DNA of 64,000 nt from JAIPEL01 sp050115795 (lineage in GTDB: Bacteria; Desulfobacterota; Desulfobacteria; Desulfobacterales; CAFBRK01), in contig JASFPT010000001.1 in assembly GCA_050115795.1 (NCBI GenBank), positions 15,845 through 79,844 of the forward strand, given 5' to 3'. Position 1 is the stretch's first letter. Each line of letters opens with the position of its first letter. The notes under the pieces are model-generated. The model was not told the DNA's origin, made no database searches, and worked only from the letters and a program-made list of their open reading frames with translations. The position numbers and the translations under genes are program-made. Positions 8,117 through 16,849 of the stretch are shown one piece after another.

Positions 8117-8668
8117 TCAGGGGTTGTAGACGACGACGATCAATTCGGTTTCCTGCTTCCCGGGATTTCGCATCATGTGACGGATACCGGAATTGAAATG
8201 CAGGGCGTCACCGGCTTTCAGGCGGTTGACGTGATCGCCGACGGTAATTTCAATTTTCCCGGACAGCACGTAGACGAATTCTTCCCCCTCGTGCTGATAG
8301 CCTACGCCCTTGTGTTCCTTCATCGACGCCACGGTCACCCGGAAGCCCTTCAAGTGCTTGTTCTCGGCCCCGGGGGTCAGGGTGGTGTAAGCGTAATTTT
8401 CCGTCCGCTTGGTGTAGGCCCGCACCCGGTCCTTTTTCTTCGACTCTTCGACCCGGAGCAAGGCGACGGAATCGATTTCGAGCGCCCGGGAAATTTGCAG
8501 CAACGCCCCGACCGGGGGGACCTCCTTGCCGCCCTCGACCTGCTTGAGGTAATCGACCGAAAAGCCGGTCTCGTTGGCCAGGGCGTCATAGGTCATCTTC
8601 TTTTTCAGACGTGCCTGCTTGATCCGCTTTCCGACCGGGCCTAAAGCGCCAGCCTTTTTCTTCGCCAT
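8117..8668 (-). CDS. XRE-family regulator with C-terminal cupin
   Basis: 183 residues: a basic N-terminus, an XRE helix-turn-helix at about 12-70 (MTYDALANETGFSVDYLKQ) and a cupin at about 110-183 (HEGEEFVYVLSGKIEITVGD, GDALHFNSGIRHMMRNPG) with metal-binding-type His and Glu. This architecture is typical of regulators whose cupin senses a small ligand; which one cannot be told from sequence. GGAGGCGG sits about six bases before the ATG, and tandem octads lie just upstream. It is the second HTH-cupin regulator in the window and lacks the KaiC-like part of the first. Confidence 0.88.
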   Translation of the reverse strand: MAKKKAGALGPVGKRIKQARLKKKMTYDALANETGFSVDYLKQVEGGKEVPPVGALLQISRALEIDSVALLRVEESKKKDRVRAYTKRTENYAYTTLTPGAENKHLKGFRVTVASMKEHKGVGYQHEGEEFVYVLSGKIEITVGDHVNRLKAGDALHFNSGIRHMMRNPGKQETELIVVVYNP

Positions 8669-8684
8669 CGACCGCCTCCGTCAT

Positions 8685-8716
8685 GGTTGACTGGTTGAAG
8701 GGTTGATTGGTCAAAT
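8685..8716. repeat. Tandem octads (GGTTGACT-like)
   Basis: Four imperfect 8-base units, GGTTGACT, GGTTGAAG, GGTTGATT and GGTCAAAT, lie 16 bases upstream of the XRE-cupin start codon. Two near-identical units recur at 34258. Confidence 0.7.
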
Positions 8717-8842
8717 TGGGAGAAGTCTTCGGTGTGAAGACCGTTTTCCCGTCGCCTTTTTGAACGGTTCAATGGATATGGCAAAATGCCGTTCTGCCGA
8801 ATCGAGCATTGCTCCAATCAACCACCGGACCTGCTGCGGGTT

Positions 8843-9565
8843 TCATCCTGCCTTCTGTTGCTTTTCGATGTGCACCATCGTTGCCCCCACCGGTGCAAAC
8901 GACAGAAACAGCACATTGAGCACCGGGATCAAAAACCAGACGCCGAAGCCGAGATGCAACGGCAGGGAGCGGACCAGAAACCGAAACCGATCGGAAAACG
9001 GCTCCAGGCGCCGGGCCGGCACCAGGTCGGTGTTGTCCCAGGCCAGAAAAACGGCGGCCATCAGAGTCGAAATCAAGGTGGTCACCGGTGCAAGGGGCGT
9101 CATCCAGCCGCCGGCCATCAGCAAAAGGGCCACCAGCACCGGCAGCAGCGCCCGGGGGACTTCCTGCCGGAGAAGATAGAAAAAATGCCTGACAGCCGGC
9201 ATGGACACCGGGTTCTTTTCGGTGCCGGTCAGCAGCTGTTCGGTTTTGCGGGACATCATGTCCATGATCCACACCGAAAACAGAACCTGGGAAAGCACAA
9301 AAGCAGCCAGCGCCGAAGCCCCGAACAACAGCAGGGCGACCAGCCATGAAAAAAGATGCCAGAGCCATACCAGCCAGGCGCTCTCCGGAAGTTGCCAGAC
9401 GGCGGCGGTGATGTCCCGATAGTAGGTGAACACCAGCAGTGCGCAAAGTGCCGTGGCCACCAGAATCACCCCGAATCGGACCAGCCCCATCAGCATCAGG
9501 GACGGGTGCTTCAGCCCGAAGCGAAGCCCCTGCAGATTGTAAGCGAATCCCTTGAAAAATCCCAT
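8843..9565 (-). CDS. EI24/CysZ-family membrane protein
   Basis: A 240-residue integral membrane protein with about five hydrophobic segments (near 25-48, 62-95, 125-160 and 205-230). The opening GFFKGFAYNLQGLRFGLKHP and the later SLPLHLGFGVWFLIPVLN match the EI24/CysZ family, which includes sulfate permeases but also homologues of unknown role. No sulfate-assimilation gene is adjacent, so sulfate transport is only a possibility. It has its own good promoter and lies downstream of hrpB-truC on the same strand. Confidence 0.78.
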   Translation of the reverse strand: MGFFKGFAYNLQGLRFGLKHPSLMLMGLVRFGVILVATALCALLVFTYYRDITAAVWQLPESAWLVWLWHLFSWLVALLLFGASALAAFVLSQVLFSVWIMDMMSRKTEQLLTGTEKNPVSMPAVRHFFYLLRQEVPRALLPVLVALLLMAGGWMTPLAPVTTLISTLMAAVFLAWDNTDLVPARRLEPFSDRFRFLVRSLPLHLGFGVWFLIPVLNVLFLSFAPVGATMVHIEKQQKAG

Positions 9566-9627
9566 GCTCTTTTCCCTCGTCCCCCGGCTCGGATGCCGTC
9601 GGGTCTGCCGTGGATTTGAACTTTCGT

Positions 9628-9657
9628 ACTATAAACGGGAGGGGCGGTTTCCGTCAA
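9628..9657 (-). promoter_or_regulatory. Putative sigma-70 promoter of the CysZ-like gene
   Basis: On the minus strand TTGACG (9657-9652), an 18-base spacer and TATAGT (9633-9628), five of six -10 matches. The -35 abuts the end of truC; the leader would be about 55 bases. Confidence 0.6.
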
Positions 9658-9659
9658 AC

Positions 9660-10412
9660 TTACCGGCCGTTTTCCCTTCTCCATCGGGTCGGTACCGCAT
9701 CCGTCCAGCCGAACCGCTCCAGTACCGACTGAAAGTTGGGCCCCAGCGGGGCCGTCACCGCCAGCCGGTGGCCGGTGACCGGATGCGTAAAACCGAGTTC
9801 CACTGCGGCGAGCATGAGCCGCCCGCAGCCGATCGTCTCCTTGAAAAAGCGGTTGTGCCGATTGTCACCGTAACGCCTGTCGCCAACCACCGGGTGGGCG
9901 ATGTCGCGCAGATGCCGGCGGATCTGGTGCATCCGTCCGGTCTCCGGCGTCACCTGCAGAAGCGAATAGCGGGCGGTGGCATAGGGCCCAACCGGGTGCG
10001 GCACTTCGATCTGGCAGAGCCGAACGAAACCGGTCCGGGCGGTTTTCAGGATCTCTTCCGGCCTCTTGCGGTAGACATCTCCGCGAAGCGGAAGATCGAC
10101 CGTGCCCTGCTCGTCCAAGAACCCGCGAACCACCGCAAGGTAGGTTTTCTGAACCTGGCGGTGGGCAAAATAGCCGGCCATGATTCCGGCCGTTTCCGGA
10201 TCGAGGCTGAACAGGAGCGCACCGGAGGTCGGCTTGTCGAGCCGGTGCACCGGATAGACCCGCCGGCCGATCCGGTTGCGCAACATCTGTAAAACGAACT
10301 GCTCGCCCCGTCCGGCCAGTGGGCTGCGGTGAACCATCATGCCGGCCGGTTTGTGGACCACGATCAGGTGTTCGTCTCGGAACAAGATCTCGAGCGAATC
10401 GTTGGAGGGCAT
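9660..10412 (-). CDS. truC: tRNA pseudouridine(65) synthase, TruC-like
   Basis: A 250-residue RluA-family pseudouridine synthase. The catalytic motif HRLDKPTSGALLF carries the nucleophilic Asp, and TGRMHQIRRHL, HPVVGDRRYGD and a final HPVTGHRLAV segment are family hallmarks. There is no S4 domain; that and the length fit TruC, which modifies U65 of tRNA-Ile and tRNA-Asp, better than RluA/C/D. The ATG at 10412 was chosen because the enzyme fold starts directly after it. It lies 74 bases downstream of hrpB in the same direction. Confidence 0.85.
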   Translation of the reverse strand: MPSNDSLEILFRDEHLIVVHKPAGMMVHRSPLAGRGEQFVLQMLRNRIGRRVYPVHRLDKPTSGALLFSLDPETAGIMAGYFAHRQVQKTYLAVVRGFLDEQGTVDLPLRGDVYRKRPEEILKTARTGFVRLCQIEVPHPVGPYATARYSLLQVTPETGRMHQIRRHLRDIAHPVVGDRRYGDNRHNRFFKETIGCGRLMLAAVELGFTHPVTGHRLAVTAPLGPNFQSVLERFGWTDAVPTRWRRENGR

Positions 10413-10486
10413 CGCGCTTCCAGCCTTTCTCCGGTAAAACAGCCTGGGATCTCGCAGGGGCCGGGTTGTTTGGGGCCGGCAGGGTC

Positions 10487-13012
10487 CTAAGGCCGCCGCT
10501 GGGTCCCCGCCGTCGGTTTTGCCGCAAGGGGATCTTCCGGCCAGGGATGCTTTGGATAGCGGCCCCTGAGCTCTTTTCTTACCGCCTCGTATCCGGTTTT
10601 CCAAAATCCGGCAAGGTCCCGGGTTACCTGAACGGGCCGGCGGGCCGGAGACAGCAGATGAAGCAGCACCGGCACCCTCCCGCCGGCCACTGCCGGTGTT
10701 TTTTCGGTCCCGAACATCTCCTGCAGCTTGACGGTGAGCACCGGAATCTCCCCGGAATAATCAATCGGGCGTTGAAATCCGCTGGGCACCGCAAGGCGAA
10801 CCGGGGCCATGGTCTCCAGCTTCCGATGCAGATCCCTGTCCAACTGCGCAAAAAGAGCGGATGTCAGGATTTTCGCCGAAAGGGCGTCGAGCCGGAAGAT
10901 GCCGTCCAGAAAAGGTCCCAGCCAGGCTTCCAGCGTATCGCGCAGGACGGGGTCGGACACGTCGGGCCAGCGCCCCTCGGGGAAAACGCCCCTGAGAAAG
11001 AGGACCCGTTGCTGCCAGCTTCGAAGCGCCTCGGTCCAGGGGAGCACCGCAAGTCCGAGCCGGCGAATTCCCTCGAGCAGGGCCTGGCGCACGCGCTCCG
11101 GATCCGCATCGGGCAGCGGACCTTCTTCCAGAGACAGGGCGCCGAACCTTCGAATCCGTCGGCAGACCACCGACCGCGTTTTCGGGTCGAAGCGCACCGA
11201 CGCCTCGGTCCGGATCCGTCCGGAGAACTGGGCCTCGAGGGTCTCCCGGTCGTAGGCGGCGGCCAGGAAAATCTTCGCATCCGGCCGCCGGCCGTCGAGT
11301 TCAGGGGTCACCAGCATCGCCGCTGCGCAGAGCGGTTCCGGGGCGGAAAACCGGGCACCGCCGCCCCCGCTGAGTCGAAATCGTCCGTAGCGGCCCTCTG
11401 CGGCCAAAGCGATCCGATCTGGATACGCCAGGGCCAACAATCTGCCGGCCGCCTCCGGCCGGATGCTTCCGAAAGGCGCGCCGGCGCGCCGACACACCCG
11501 TTCGGCCCAGAGCAGGATTCGACGACACCGGCCCGCAGGGGCCGAAACGTCGGCATCCGGAAGACCGCCCTTTCCCCGGAAAGCGTTGAGAACCTCGAGT
11601 CGAAGACGCACGTCCGAGTCCCGGGGCCCTTTTCCGGCATCGAACAGGTCCTGCTCCTCCAGCAGTCCCGCCAGCACACAGGCCGTGGCCGCCATCCCCT
11701 TCCGGGCACCGTCGATGACCATGCGGCCCAACCGTGGATGAATCCCCAGCCCGGCCATCGCCTTTCCCGCCGGGGTGATCCGCCCGTCTGCATCCAGGGC
11801 CGCCAGCTCCGTCAGCAGGGCCCGGGCCTGTCGGTAGGCTCCATCCGGGGGGGGATCGAGCCAAGCCAGTTCAGCCGTGTCCCGGATTCCCCACAGCGCC
11901 AGTTCCAGCGCCAGCGGTGCCAGATCGGTTTCGAGAATCTCCGGAAGAATCCGGGCCGGCAGCGTTTCGTGAAACGGTTCGGACCAGAGTCGAATGCAGC
12001 GCCCCGGTCCTGTTCTTCCAGCCCTTCCCCGTCGCTGATCGGCAGAGGCCCGGCTGACCCTCACGGTGGCCAGCCGGGTCAGCGCCGTGCGCGGATCGAA
12101 GCGCGGCACCCGTACCCACCCGCTGTCGATCACCACATCGATTCCGTCGATGGTCAGGCTGGTTTCGGCAATGTTGGTGGCCAGCACGATCTTTTTCCGG
12201 CCGGACGGTGGCGCGGCGACCGCTCGGTCCTGGAGATCCCGTGACATGGCGCCATAGAGGCGATAGAGGTTCCACTCCGTGCCGATGGCGGGGCGAGCCA
12301 GGCGCCGGGCCGTTCGCCGGATTTCGCCGGCCCCGGGGAGAAACACGAGGATGCCGACCGCCCCTTGCCGGACGGCTGACCGCACGTCCCCGGCCGCTGC
12401 CGCTTCCATGTCACGAGGGTCGGAAACCTCCCGGTAGACGGTTTCCACCGGAAAGAGGCGGCCTTCGGCGCGGATCACAGGAACGCCCCCGAGAAGGTCG
12501 GCCACCGGTCCCGGATCGAAAGTGGCCGACATCACCAGGATTCGGAGGTCCTCCCGAAGCCCGCGCCGGGCGTCGATACAAAGGGAAAGTCCCAGGTCGG
12601 TGGCCAGGTGCCGCTCGTGAAATTCGTCGAAAATGACCAGCCCGACCCCCGAAAGGGCCGGATCGTCCTGAATCATCCGGGTTAGAACGCCTTCGGTGAC
12701 CACCTCGATGCGGGTCTGCGGCCCGATTCGCGTGTCCATCCGTACCCGGTAACCGACGGTTTTCCCCACCGACTCGCCGAATAAGCGGGCCATCCAGGCG
12801 GCGGCCGCCCGGGCGGCCAGCCGCCTCGGCTCGAGCATGACGATCCTGCGCTTGGCGAGCCAGGGCGCCGACAGCAGCGCCGGGGGAACCCGCGTGGTTT
12901 TTCCGGCCCCAGCCGGCGCCTGCAGCACCGCCCCGGTCCCCTCTGCCAGGACGGTCTTCAGGTCGGCGAGGACGCCGTCCACCGGAAAAGCAGGGCTCAG
13001 GGTTTCTTTCAT
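10487..13012 (-). CDS. hrpB: ATP-dependent helicase HrpB
   Basis: An 841-residue DEAH-box helicase of full HrpB length. Motif I is QAPAGAGKTTRVP (about 31-43), motif Ia is EPRRLAARAAA, the Walker B box is DEFH, followed by MSATFD, a C-terminal helicase core ending QRRGRAGRTGPGRC, and the HrpB-specific tail with NYPSGEIP-like sequence (reads DYSGEIPVLTVKLQEMFG). Its RNA substrate in bacteria is not settled. The ATG at 13012 gives the family N-terminus. It is the first gene of the hrpB-truC unit. Confidence 0.95.
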   Translation of the reverse strand: MKETLSPAFPVDGVLADLKTVLAEGTGAVLQAPAGAGKTTRVPPALLSAPWLAKRRIVMLEPRRLAARAAAAWMARLFGESVGKTVGYRVRMDTRIGPQTRIEVVTEGVLTRMIQDDPALSGVGLVIFDEFHERHLATDLGLSLCIDARRGLREDLRILVMSATFDPGPVADLLGGVPVIRAEGRLFPVETVYREVSDPRDMEAAAAGDVRSAVRQGAVGILVFLPGAGEIRRTARRLARPAIGTEWNLYRLYGAMSRDLQDRAVAAPPSGRKKIVLATNIAETSLTIDGIDVVIDSGWVRVPRFDPRTALTRLATVRVSRASADQRRGRAGRTGPGRCIRLWSEPFHETLPARILPEILETDLAPLALELALWGIRDTAELAWLDPPPDGAYRQARALLTELAALDADGRITPAGKAMAGLGIHPRLGRMVIDGARKGMAATACVLAGLLEEQDLFDAGKGPRDSDVRLRLEVLNAFRGKGGLPDADVSAPAGRCRRILLWAERVCRRAGAPFGSIRPEAAGRLLALAYPDRIALAAEGRYGRFRLSGGGGARFSAPEPLCAAAMLVTPELDGRRPDAKIFLAAAYDRETLEAQFSGRIRTEASVRFDPKTRSVVCRRIRRFGALSLEEGPLPDADPERVRQALLEGIRRLGLAVLPWTEALRSWQQRVLFLRGVFPEGRWPDVSDPVLRDTLEAWLGPFLDGIFRLDALSAKILTSALFAQLDRDLHRKLETMAPVRLAVPSGFQRPIDYSGEIPVLTVKLQEMFGTEKTPAVAGGRVPVLLHLLSPARRPVQVTRDLAGFWKTGYEAVRKELRGRYPKHPWPEDPLAAKPTAGTQRRP

Positions 13013-13428
13013 GTTGAATGATGGATCCTTTGTTCGAATGCTGGGAGGCTTGGACGCTGGACGGCGGAAAATCGATCAAAACGACCTTTCCACGCCACTC
13101 GGCAAAAATACCCAGGACCTCACCGCCAAAGCTGGCAAAACATCATTTCGTTTCGGGTTCCGACAGCCGGGTTCCATGTTCGACTATCATCGGATTCAGG
13201 CACCCCAGCCTCCCAGCCTCCCAGCGGCGGCAAAGCCGCCCTTAGCCTATTGCCCCCCTTCCCTTCTTGTCAAACCGCCGGCTTTCGGCTATTGGAACAC
13301 CGTATCGGAGTCCTCGACCGGCTCATTTTCCCCGCCCGGGTCCGGGAAGCGCTGGCGGTGTCCATATCTGTTTCCGCTGAAAGCGAAAATTTCATCAAAT
13401 CGCGGCATCGATTTGATCAGGATTGGCC
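13013..13428. other. Divergent intergenic region hrpB-hisHF
   Basis: About 415 bases between divergent genes. It contains a short GGCGGC-aaa-GCCGCC hairpin near 13225 and a 9-bp inverted repeat just before hisHF. I found no gene and no strong promoter. Confidence 0.5.
13394..13417 (+). promoter_or_regulatory. Inverted repeat immediately upstream of hisHF
   Basis: ATCAAATCG (13394-13402) and CGATTTGAT (13409-13417) are perfect 9-base arms around a 6-base spacer, ending 11 bases before the start codon and touching the AGGA ribosome site. It could be an operator or an RNA hairpin affecting initiation. Confidence 0.6.
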
Positions 13429-15012
13429 ATGATCACTTTGCTCGACTACGGCGCCGGCAACGTCCGAAGCGTCGTCAACGCAATCGAACGGCTGGGAGAG
13501 AGCGTTCGACCCGTATCCCGCCCCGAAGACATCCTCTCGGCCGAAAAGCTCCTCTTTCCGGGTGTCGGTGCCTTCGGCAGCATGATGGAAAGCCTTGTTC
13601 GAAACGGCTATGTCGCTCCGCTCAGGGCCTACATCGACTCCGGACGCCCTTTTTTCGGCATCTGCCTCGGGCTGCAGGCCCTGTTCGAACAGAGCGAAGA
13701 GGCCCCCGGCGTGCGCGGTCTGGGTGTTTTTCCCGGCGTGGTCCGCCGGTTCGAGGTCGATCTGGCGGTTCCCCATATCGGCTGGAACGGCCTTCGCTTC
13801 CACAAGGGGTCGCCGATGTTCAACGGCCTGTCGGGAAGGGAAAAATTTTATTTCGTTCACTCCTTCTACGTCGTGCCCAAGCAGCCGGACGCAGTGCTGA
13901 CCACCACCGACTACGGCATCGAATTCGTCAGTGCCGTTCAGCGGGGCAGCCTGATCGCCACCCAGTTTCACCCGGAAAAAAGCGGGGATCCGGGCCTGCT
14001 GCTGCTGAAAAACTTCATCGCCGCGGACCGGGCGGCGGTGATTCCCTCCGGGACACAGGGGCCCACGCGCCTTGCCAAGCGGATCATCGCCTGTCTGGAT
14101 GTGCGAACCAACGAGCAGGGGGATCTGGTGGTGACCAAAGGAGACCAGTACGACGTCCGGGAAAAAGGGACGGTCCGCAATCTCGGCAAGCCGGTGGAGT
14201 TGGCGCAACGGTACTACCGGGAAGGGGCCGACGAGATCACCTTCCTGAACATCACCGGATTTCGGGATTTTCCCCTGGAGGACATGCCGATGCTCGAGGT
14301 GCTCCGGCGCACCTCGGAAAACGTCTTCGTTCCGCTGACCATCGGCGGCGGTATCCGGGACTACACCGACAAGAACAGGCGCCGCTACTCGGCCCTGGAG
14401 GTGGCGGCCGAGTACTTTCGCAGCGGCGCCGACAAGATCTCCATCGGAAGCGATGCGGTCCGGATCGTCGAGGCGGTCCAAACATCCGGGAAGGCCGACG
14501 GTTCCAGCGCCATCGAGGCGATCTCCCGGGTCTACGGGAACCAGGCGGTGGTGATTTCCATCGATCCGCGGCGGGTGTATGTCGCCGATCCGAAGTCGGT
14601 GCCCCACCAGGTCGTCGAAACCGATTTTCCCGGTCCATCCGGGGAGCGCTACTGCTGGTACCAGTGCACGGTCAAAGGCGGGAGGGAGGGGAGAGATCTG
14701 GACGCGGTCACCCTGGCCCGGACGTGCGAGCGACTCGGCGCCGGCGAAATCCTGCTCAACTGCATCGACCGGGACGGCACCAACGCCGGCTTCGACATTG
14801 AACTGGTCAACGCGGTCCGGTCGTCGGTCACCATTCCGGTGATCGCCTCCAGCGGCGCAGGAAGCGCCCAGCACTTTTTGGAAGTCTTCACCCGGACCGA
14901 CGCGGAAGCCGCTCTGGCCGCCGGAATCTTTCACCGGGGAGAAGTCCCGGTCCAGGCGGTGAAACGATATCTCGACGGGCGCGTTGAAATCCGGCCGTGG
15001 TCTGCCGCATGA
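13429..15012 (+). CDS. hisHF: Bifunctional imidazole glycerol phosphate synthase, fused HisH-HisF (eukaryotic HIS7 type)
   Basis: A 527-residue fusion that converts PRFAR plus glutamine to IGP and AICAR, joining histidine and purine metabolism. Residues 1-200 are the glutaminase, with the nucleophile C79 in FFGICLGLQ and the H181/E183 pair in FHPEK. Residues about 214-527 are the cyclase barrel, with catalytic Asp at 224 (IIACLDV) and 379 (ISIDP). The barrel has the extended segments of plant and fungal HIS7 (TKGDQYDVRE, NITGFRDFPL, AAEYFRSGADKISIGSDAV), not the shorter bacterial HisF form. Bacteria normally encode HisH and HisF separately. The ATG at 13429 follows AGGA. The stop overlaps the next gene's start (ATGA). 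Confidence 0.96.
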   Translation: MITLLDYGAGNVRSVVNAIERLGESVRPVSRPEDILSAEKLLFPGVGAFGSMMESLVRNGYVAPLRAYIDSGRPFFGICLGLQALFEQSEEAPGVRGLGVFPGVVRRFEVDLAVPHIGWNGLRFHKGSPMFNGLSGREKFYFVHSFYVVPKQPDAVLTTTDYGIEFVSAVQRGSLIATQFHPEKSGDPGLLLLKNFIAADRAAVIPSGTQGPTRLAKRIIACLDVRTNEQGDLVVTKGDQYDVREKGTVRNLGKPVELAQRYYREGADEITFLNITGFRDFPLEDMPMLEVLRRTSENVFVPLTIGGGIRDYTDKNRRRYSALEVAAEYFRSGADKISIGSDAVRIVEAVQTSGKADGSSAIEAISRVYGNQAVVISIDPRRVYVADPKSVPHQVVETDFPGPSGERYCWYQCTVKGGREGRDLDAVTLARTCERLGAGEILLNCIDRDGTNAGFDIELVNAVRSSVTIPVIASSGAGSAQHFLEVFTRTDAEAALAAGIFHRGEVPVQAVKRYLDGRVEIRPWSAA

Positions 15013-16463
15013 TCCCCTCCCCGCTTCGGCGATACCACCCCATCGTGAACGATCCGGCGGCTTTTGAAGAGGCCCTGGGCAGGCCCCTGGACCGGTTCAT
15101 CTGGGTCAATCGCCTCCGGATCTCGACGGATGACCTCAGGGCTCTGCTCGAGGAGGACGGCTTCCGGCTCACCCCCCTGCCGTGGTTTCCCGGTGCATTC
15201 CGGATCACCGGGGAGCCGGCACCGCTTGGCGGTCACTGGACCTACCAGGCGGGGCTTTTTCACATCCAGGAAGCTTCATCCATGGTGCCGGTGCGCCTGT
15301 TGTCCCTGCAAAGAGGAATGCGGATCCTGGATCTTTGCGCAGCGCCGGGGAACAAGACCGTCCAGGCAGCGGTGGACATGGGCAACCGGGGAACGATGGT
15401 CGCAAACGATCTGCGCTACCACCGAATGTCCTCGATCCGGATGCACGTGGACCGACTCGGCCTGGTGAACGTCAGCACCACCTGCTGGGACGGCGGAAGC
15501 TATCCGAAAAAGGCCGGGCTGTTCGATTCGGTGTTGGTGGATGTTCCCTGCAGCTGTGAGGGCACCTCCCGAAAGAACACGGACATCCTGCAGCGCCCGG
15601 TTCCGGGCCGGGCACGGTTGCTCAAACGCCAGCGGATGCTGCTGGAACGGGCGGTCCGTCTGTGCCGCCCCGGCGGGCGAATCGTCTACAGCACCTGTAC
15701 CTACGATCCGGAAGAAAATGAAGCGGTGGTGGATGCCGTTTTGCGCTCTTTGCCGGACCGGCTCAAAATGGTGCCGGTGTCCTTGCCGGGCCTGACGGCC
15801 GCCCCCGGCCTGTCGGACTGGCAGGGCACGGCCTACCACCCGGATCTTCGATACGCCCTGCGCATCTGGCCTCACCTGAACGACACGGGCGGCTTTTTCG
15901 CCGCCGTGCTGGAGCGAACCGGTGCACTGCTGCCGGCGCCGCCTCCCTCGCCGCGGATGTGCAACCCCGCCGCTGCGCCGACATCCGTCGACCCCGTAAG
16001 GTGTTTTCCGGAATCGGAGAAAATCGCATCCTTGCTCCGGACGCGTTTCGGCATCGAAGCGTCGGCACTGGCGGGAATGCACCTGCTGGAGCGAAACCGG
16101 CGGCAGGTTTTTCTGGCCGCCGATGATCACCACCCGCCCCTGGATCCACCCGCGGCCACCGGCCTTCCCCTGATGCACCTGGCGATGAAAACCCCGAAGC
16201 TCACCACCGCGGGCGCCGCATTTCTCGGCCCCCATGCCGATCGCAATGTCATCGACGTGGACGATGAACAGCGGCGGTTGTACCTGGCCCGCCGCACCTT
16301 TTCTCTTCTTCCCGATCAGCTCGCGGCCGGGATGGACGAAGGACATGTATTGATCCGGCACCGGGGCACCGTGCTCGGCGTCGGCGATCTGCAAAAGACC
16401 CGAGGGGAGGTGCACAGCTATTACCCCAAGCGCTTTGCCTCCGTGCCTGCTGTCGGAACTTGA
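15009..16463 (+). CDS. RNA (cytosine-C5) methyltransferase, RsmF/NSUN-like
   Basis: A 484-residue NOL1/NOP2/Sun-family methyltransferase. The SAM-binding motif is ILDLCAAPGNKTVQAA (about 102-117), and the two catalytic cysteines are in DVPCSCEGTSRKN and YSTCTYDPEENE. The C-terminal 100 residues (ARRTFSLLPDQL, HVLIRHRGTVLGVGDLQ) look like the PUA-type tail of RsmF, which makes m5C1407 in 16S rRNA. It is translationally coupled to hisHF by an ATGA overlap, although no functional link is obvious. It could methylate tRNA instead. Confidence 0.9.
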   Translation: MIPSPLRRYHPIVNDPAAFEEALGRPLDRFIWVNRLRISTDDLRALLEEDGFRLTPLPWFPGAFRITGEPAPLGGHWTYQAGLFHIQEASSMVPVRLLSLQRGMRILDLCAAPGNKTVQAAVDMGNRGTMVANDLRYHRMSSIRMHVDRLGLVNVSTTCWDGGSYPKKAGLFDSVLVDVPCSCEGTSRKNTDILQRPVPGRARLLKRQRMLLERAVRLCRPGGRIVYSTCTYDPEENEAVVDAVLRSLPDRLKMVPVSLPGLTAAPGLSDWQGTAYHPDLRYALRIWPHLNDTGGFFAAVLERTGALLPAPPPSPRMCNPAAAPTSVDPVRCFPESEKIASLLRTRFGIEASALAGMHLLERNRRQVFLAADDHHPPLDPPAATGLPLMHLAMKTPKLTTAGAAFLGPHADRNVIDVDDEQRRLYLARRTFSLLPDQLAAGMDEGHVLIRHRGTVLGVGDLQKTRGEVHSYYPKRFASVPAVGT

Positions 16464-16615
16464 CAAACGCCCAAGATCTCGCAACCTTTCCCTGTGGAAG
16501 CATCATCGATATCATCCGCCGGAATCCTTTGCCAAGGAAAGCAACTTCTGGCGCCCTCACCACCTGCGGGTGGGAGAAACCACGGAAAGCGAACTGAACC
16601 GATAGCGGAGTCGAA

Positions 16616-16637
16616 AGCCGGCAGGGGCTTGCCGGCT
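16616..16637 (+). other. Strong hairpin ahead of the 55-aa gene
   Basis: AGCCGGCA and TGCCGGCT form a perfect 8-bp stem with a 6-base loop. It ends about ten bases before the AAGGGAG ribosome site. The pyrimidine run after it is too mixed for a confident terminator; it may partly terminate the hisHF transcript or stabilise the downstream mRNA. Confidence 0.5.
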
Positions 16638-16662
16638 CCTCTTCTACAAGGGAGCCCGACCA

Positions 16663-16830
16663 TTGGAAGAACACAACGAAGCGGCTTTTTTTACGATGCT
16701 CAAATACACGGTGGAGTCTTACGGGTGCAAGATCATCGACGTTGACTTCGAAACGCACCGGATCGATATCGACGGGCCGGATGACCAGGTGGCCGCCTGT
16801 GCGGAGGCCATCGAACGGTTGATGAATTGA
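16663..16830 (+). CDS. Small protein of unknown function, 55 aa, TTG start
   Basis: A 55-residue frame starting at a TTG eight bases after AAGGGAG. The protein alternates hydrophobic and acidic residues (MLKYTVESYGCKIIDVDFET, ending QVAACAEAIERLMN), consistent with a small alpha-beta fold. I do not recognise it. It ends 19 bases before the YkgJ gene and shares its direction, so the two are probably co-transcribed. A later ATG at 16696 is possible but has no ribosome site. Confidence 0.65.
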   Translation: MEEHNEAAFFTMLKYTVESYGCKIIDVDFETHRIDIDGPDDQVAACAEAIERLMN

Positions 16831-16849
16831 CCTGAAAAGAGAGGGCAAG

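Noticed and set aside
10319..12244. 641-codon plus-strand frame
   Set aside because: Antisense to truC and hrpB, low-complexity Arg/Gly/Pro composition, no motif.
12837..14801. 654-codon plus-strand frame
   Set aside because: Runs through hrpB antisense, an intergenic region and hisHF in the wrong frame; Arg/Gly-rich shadow.
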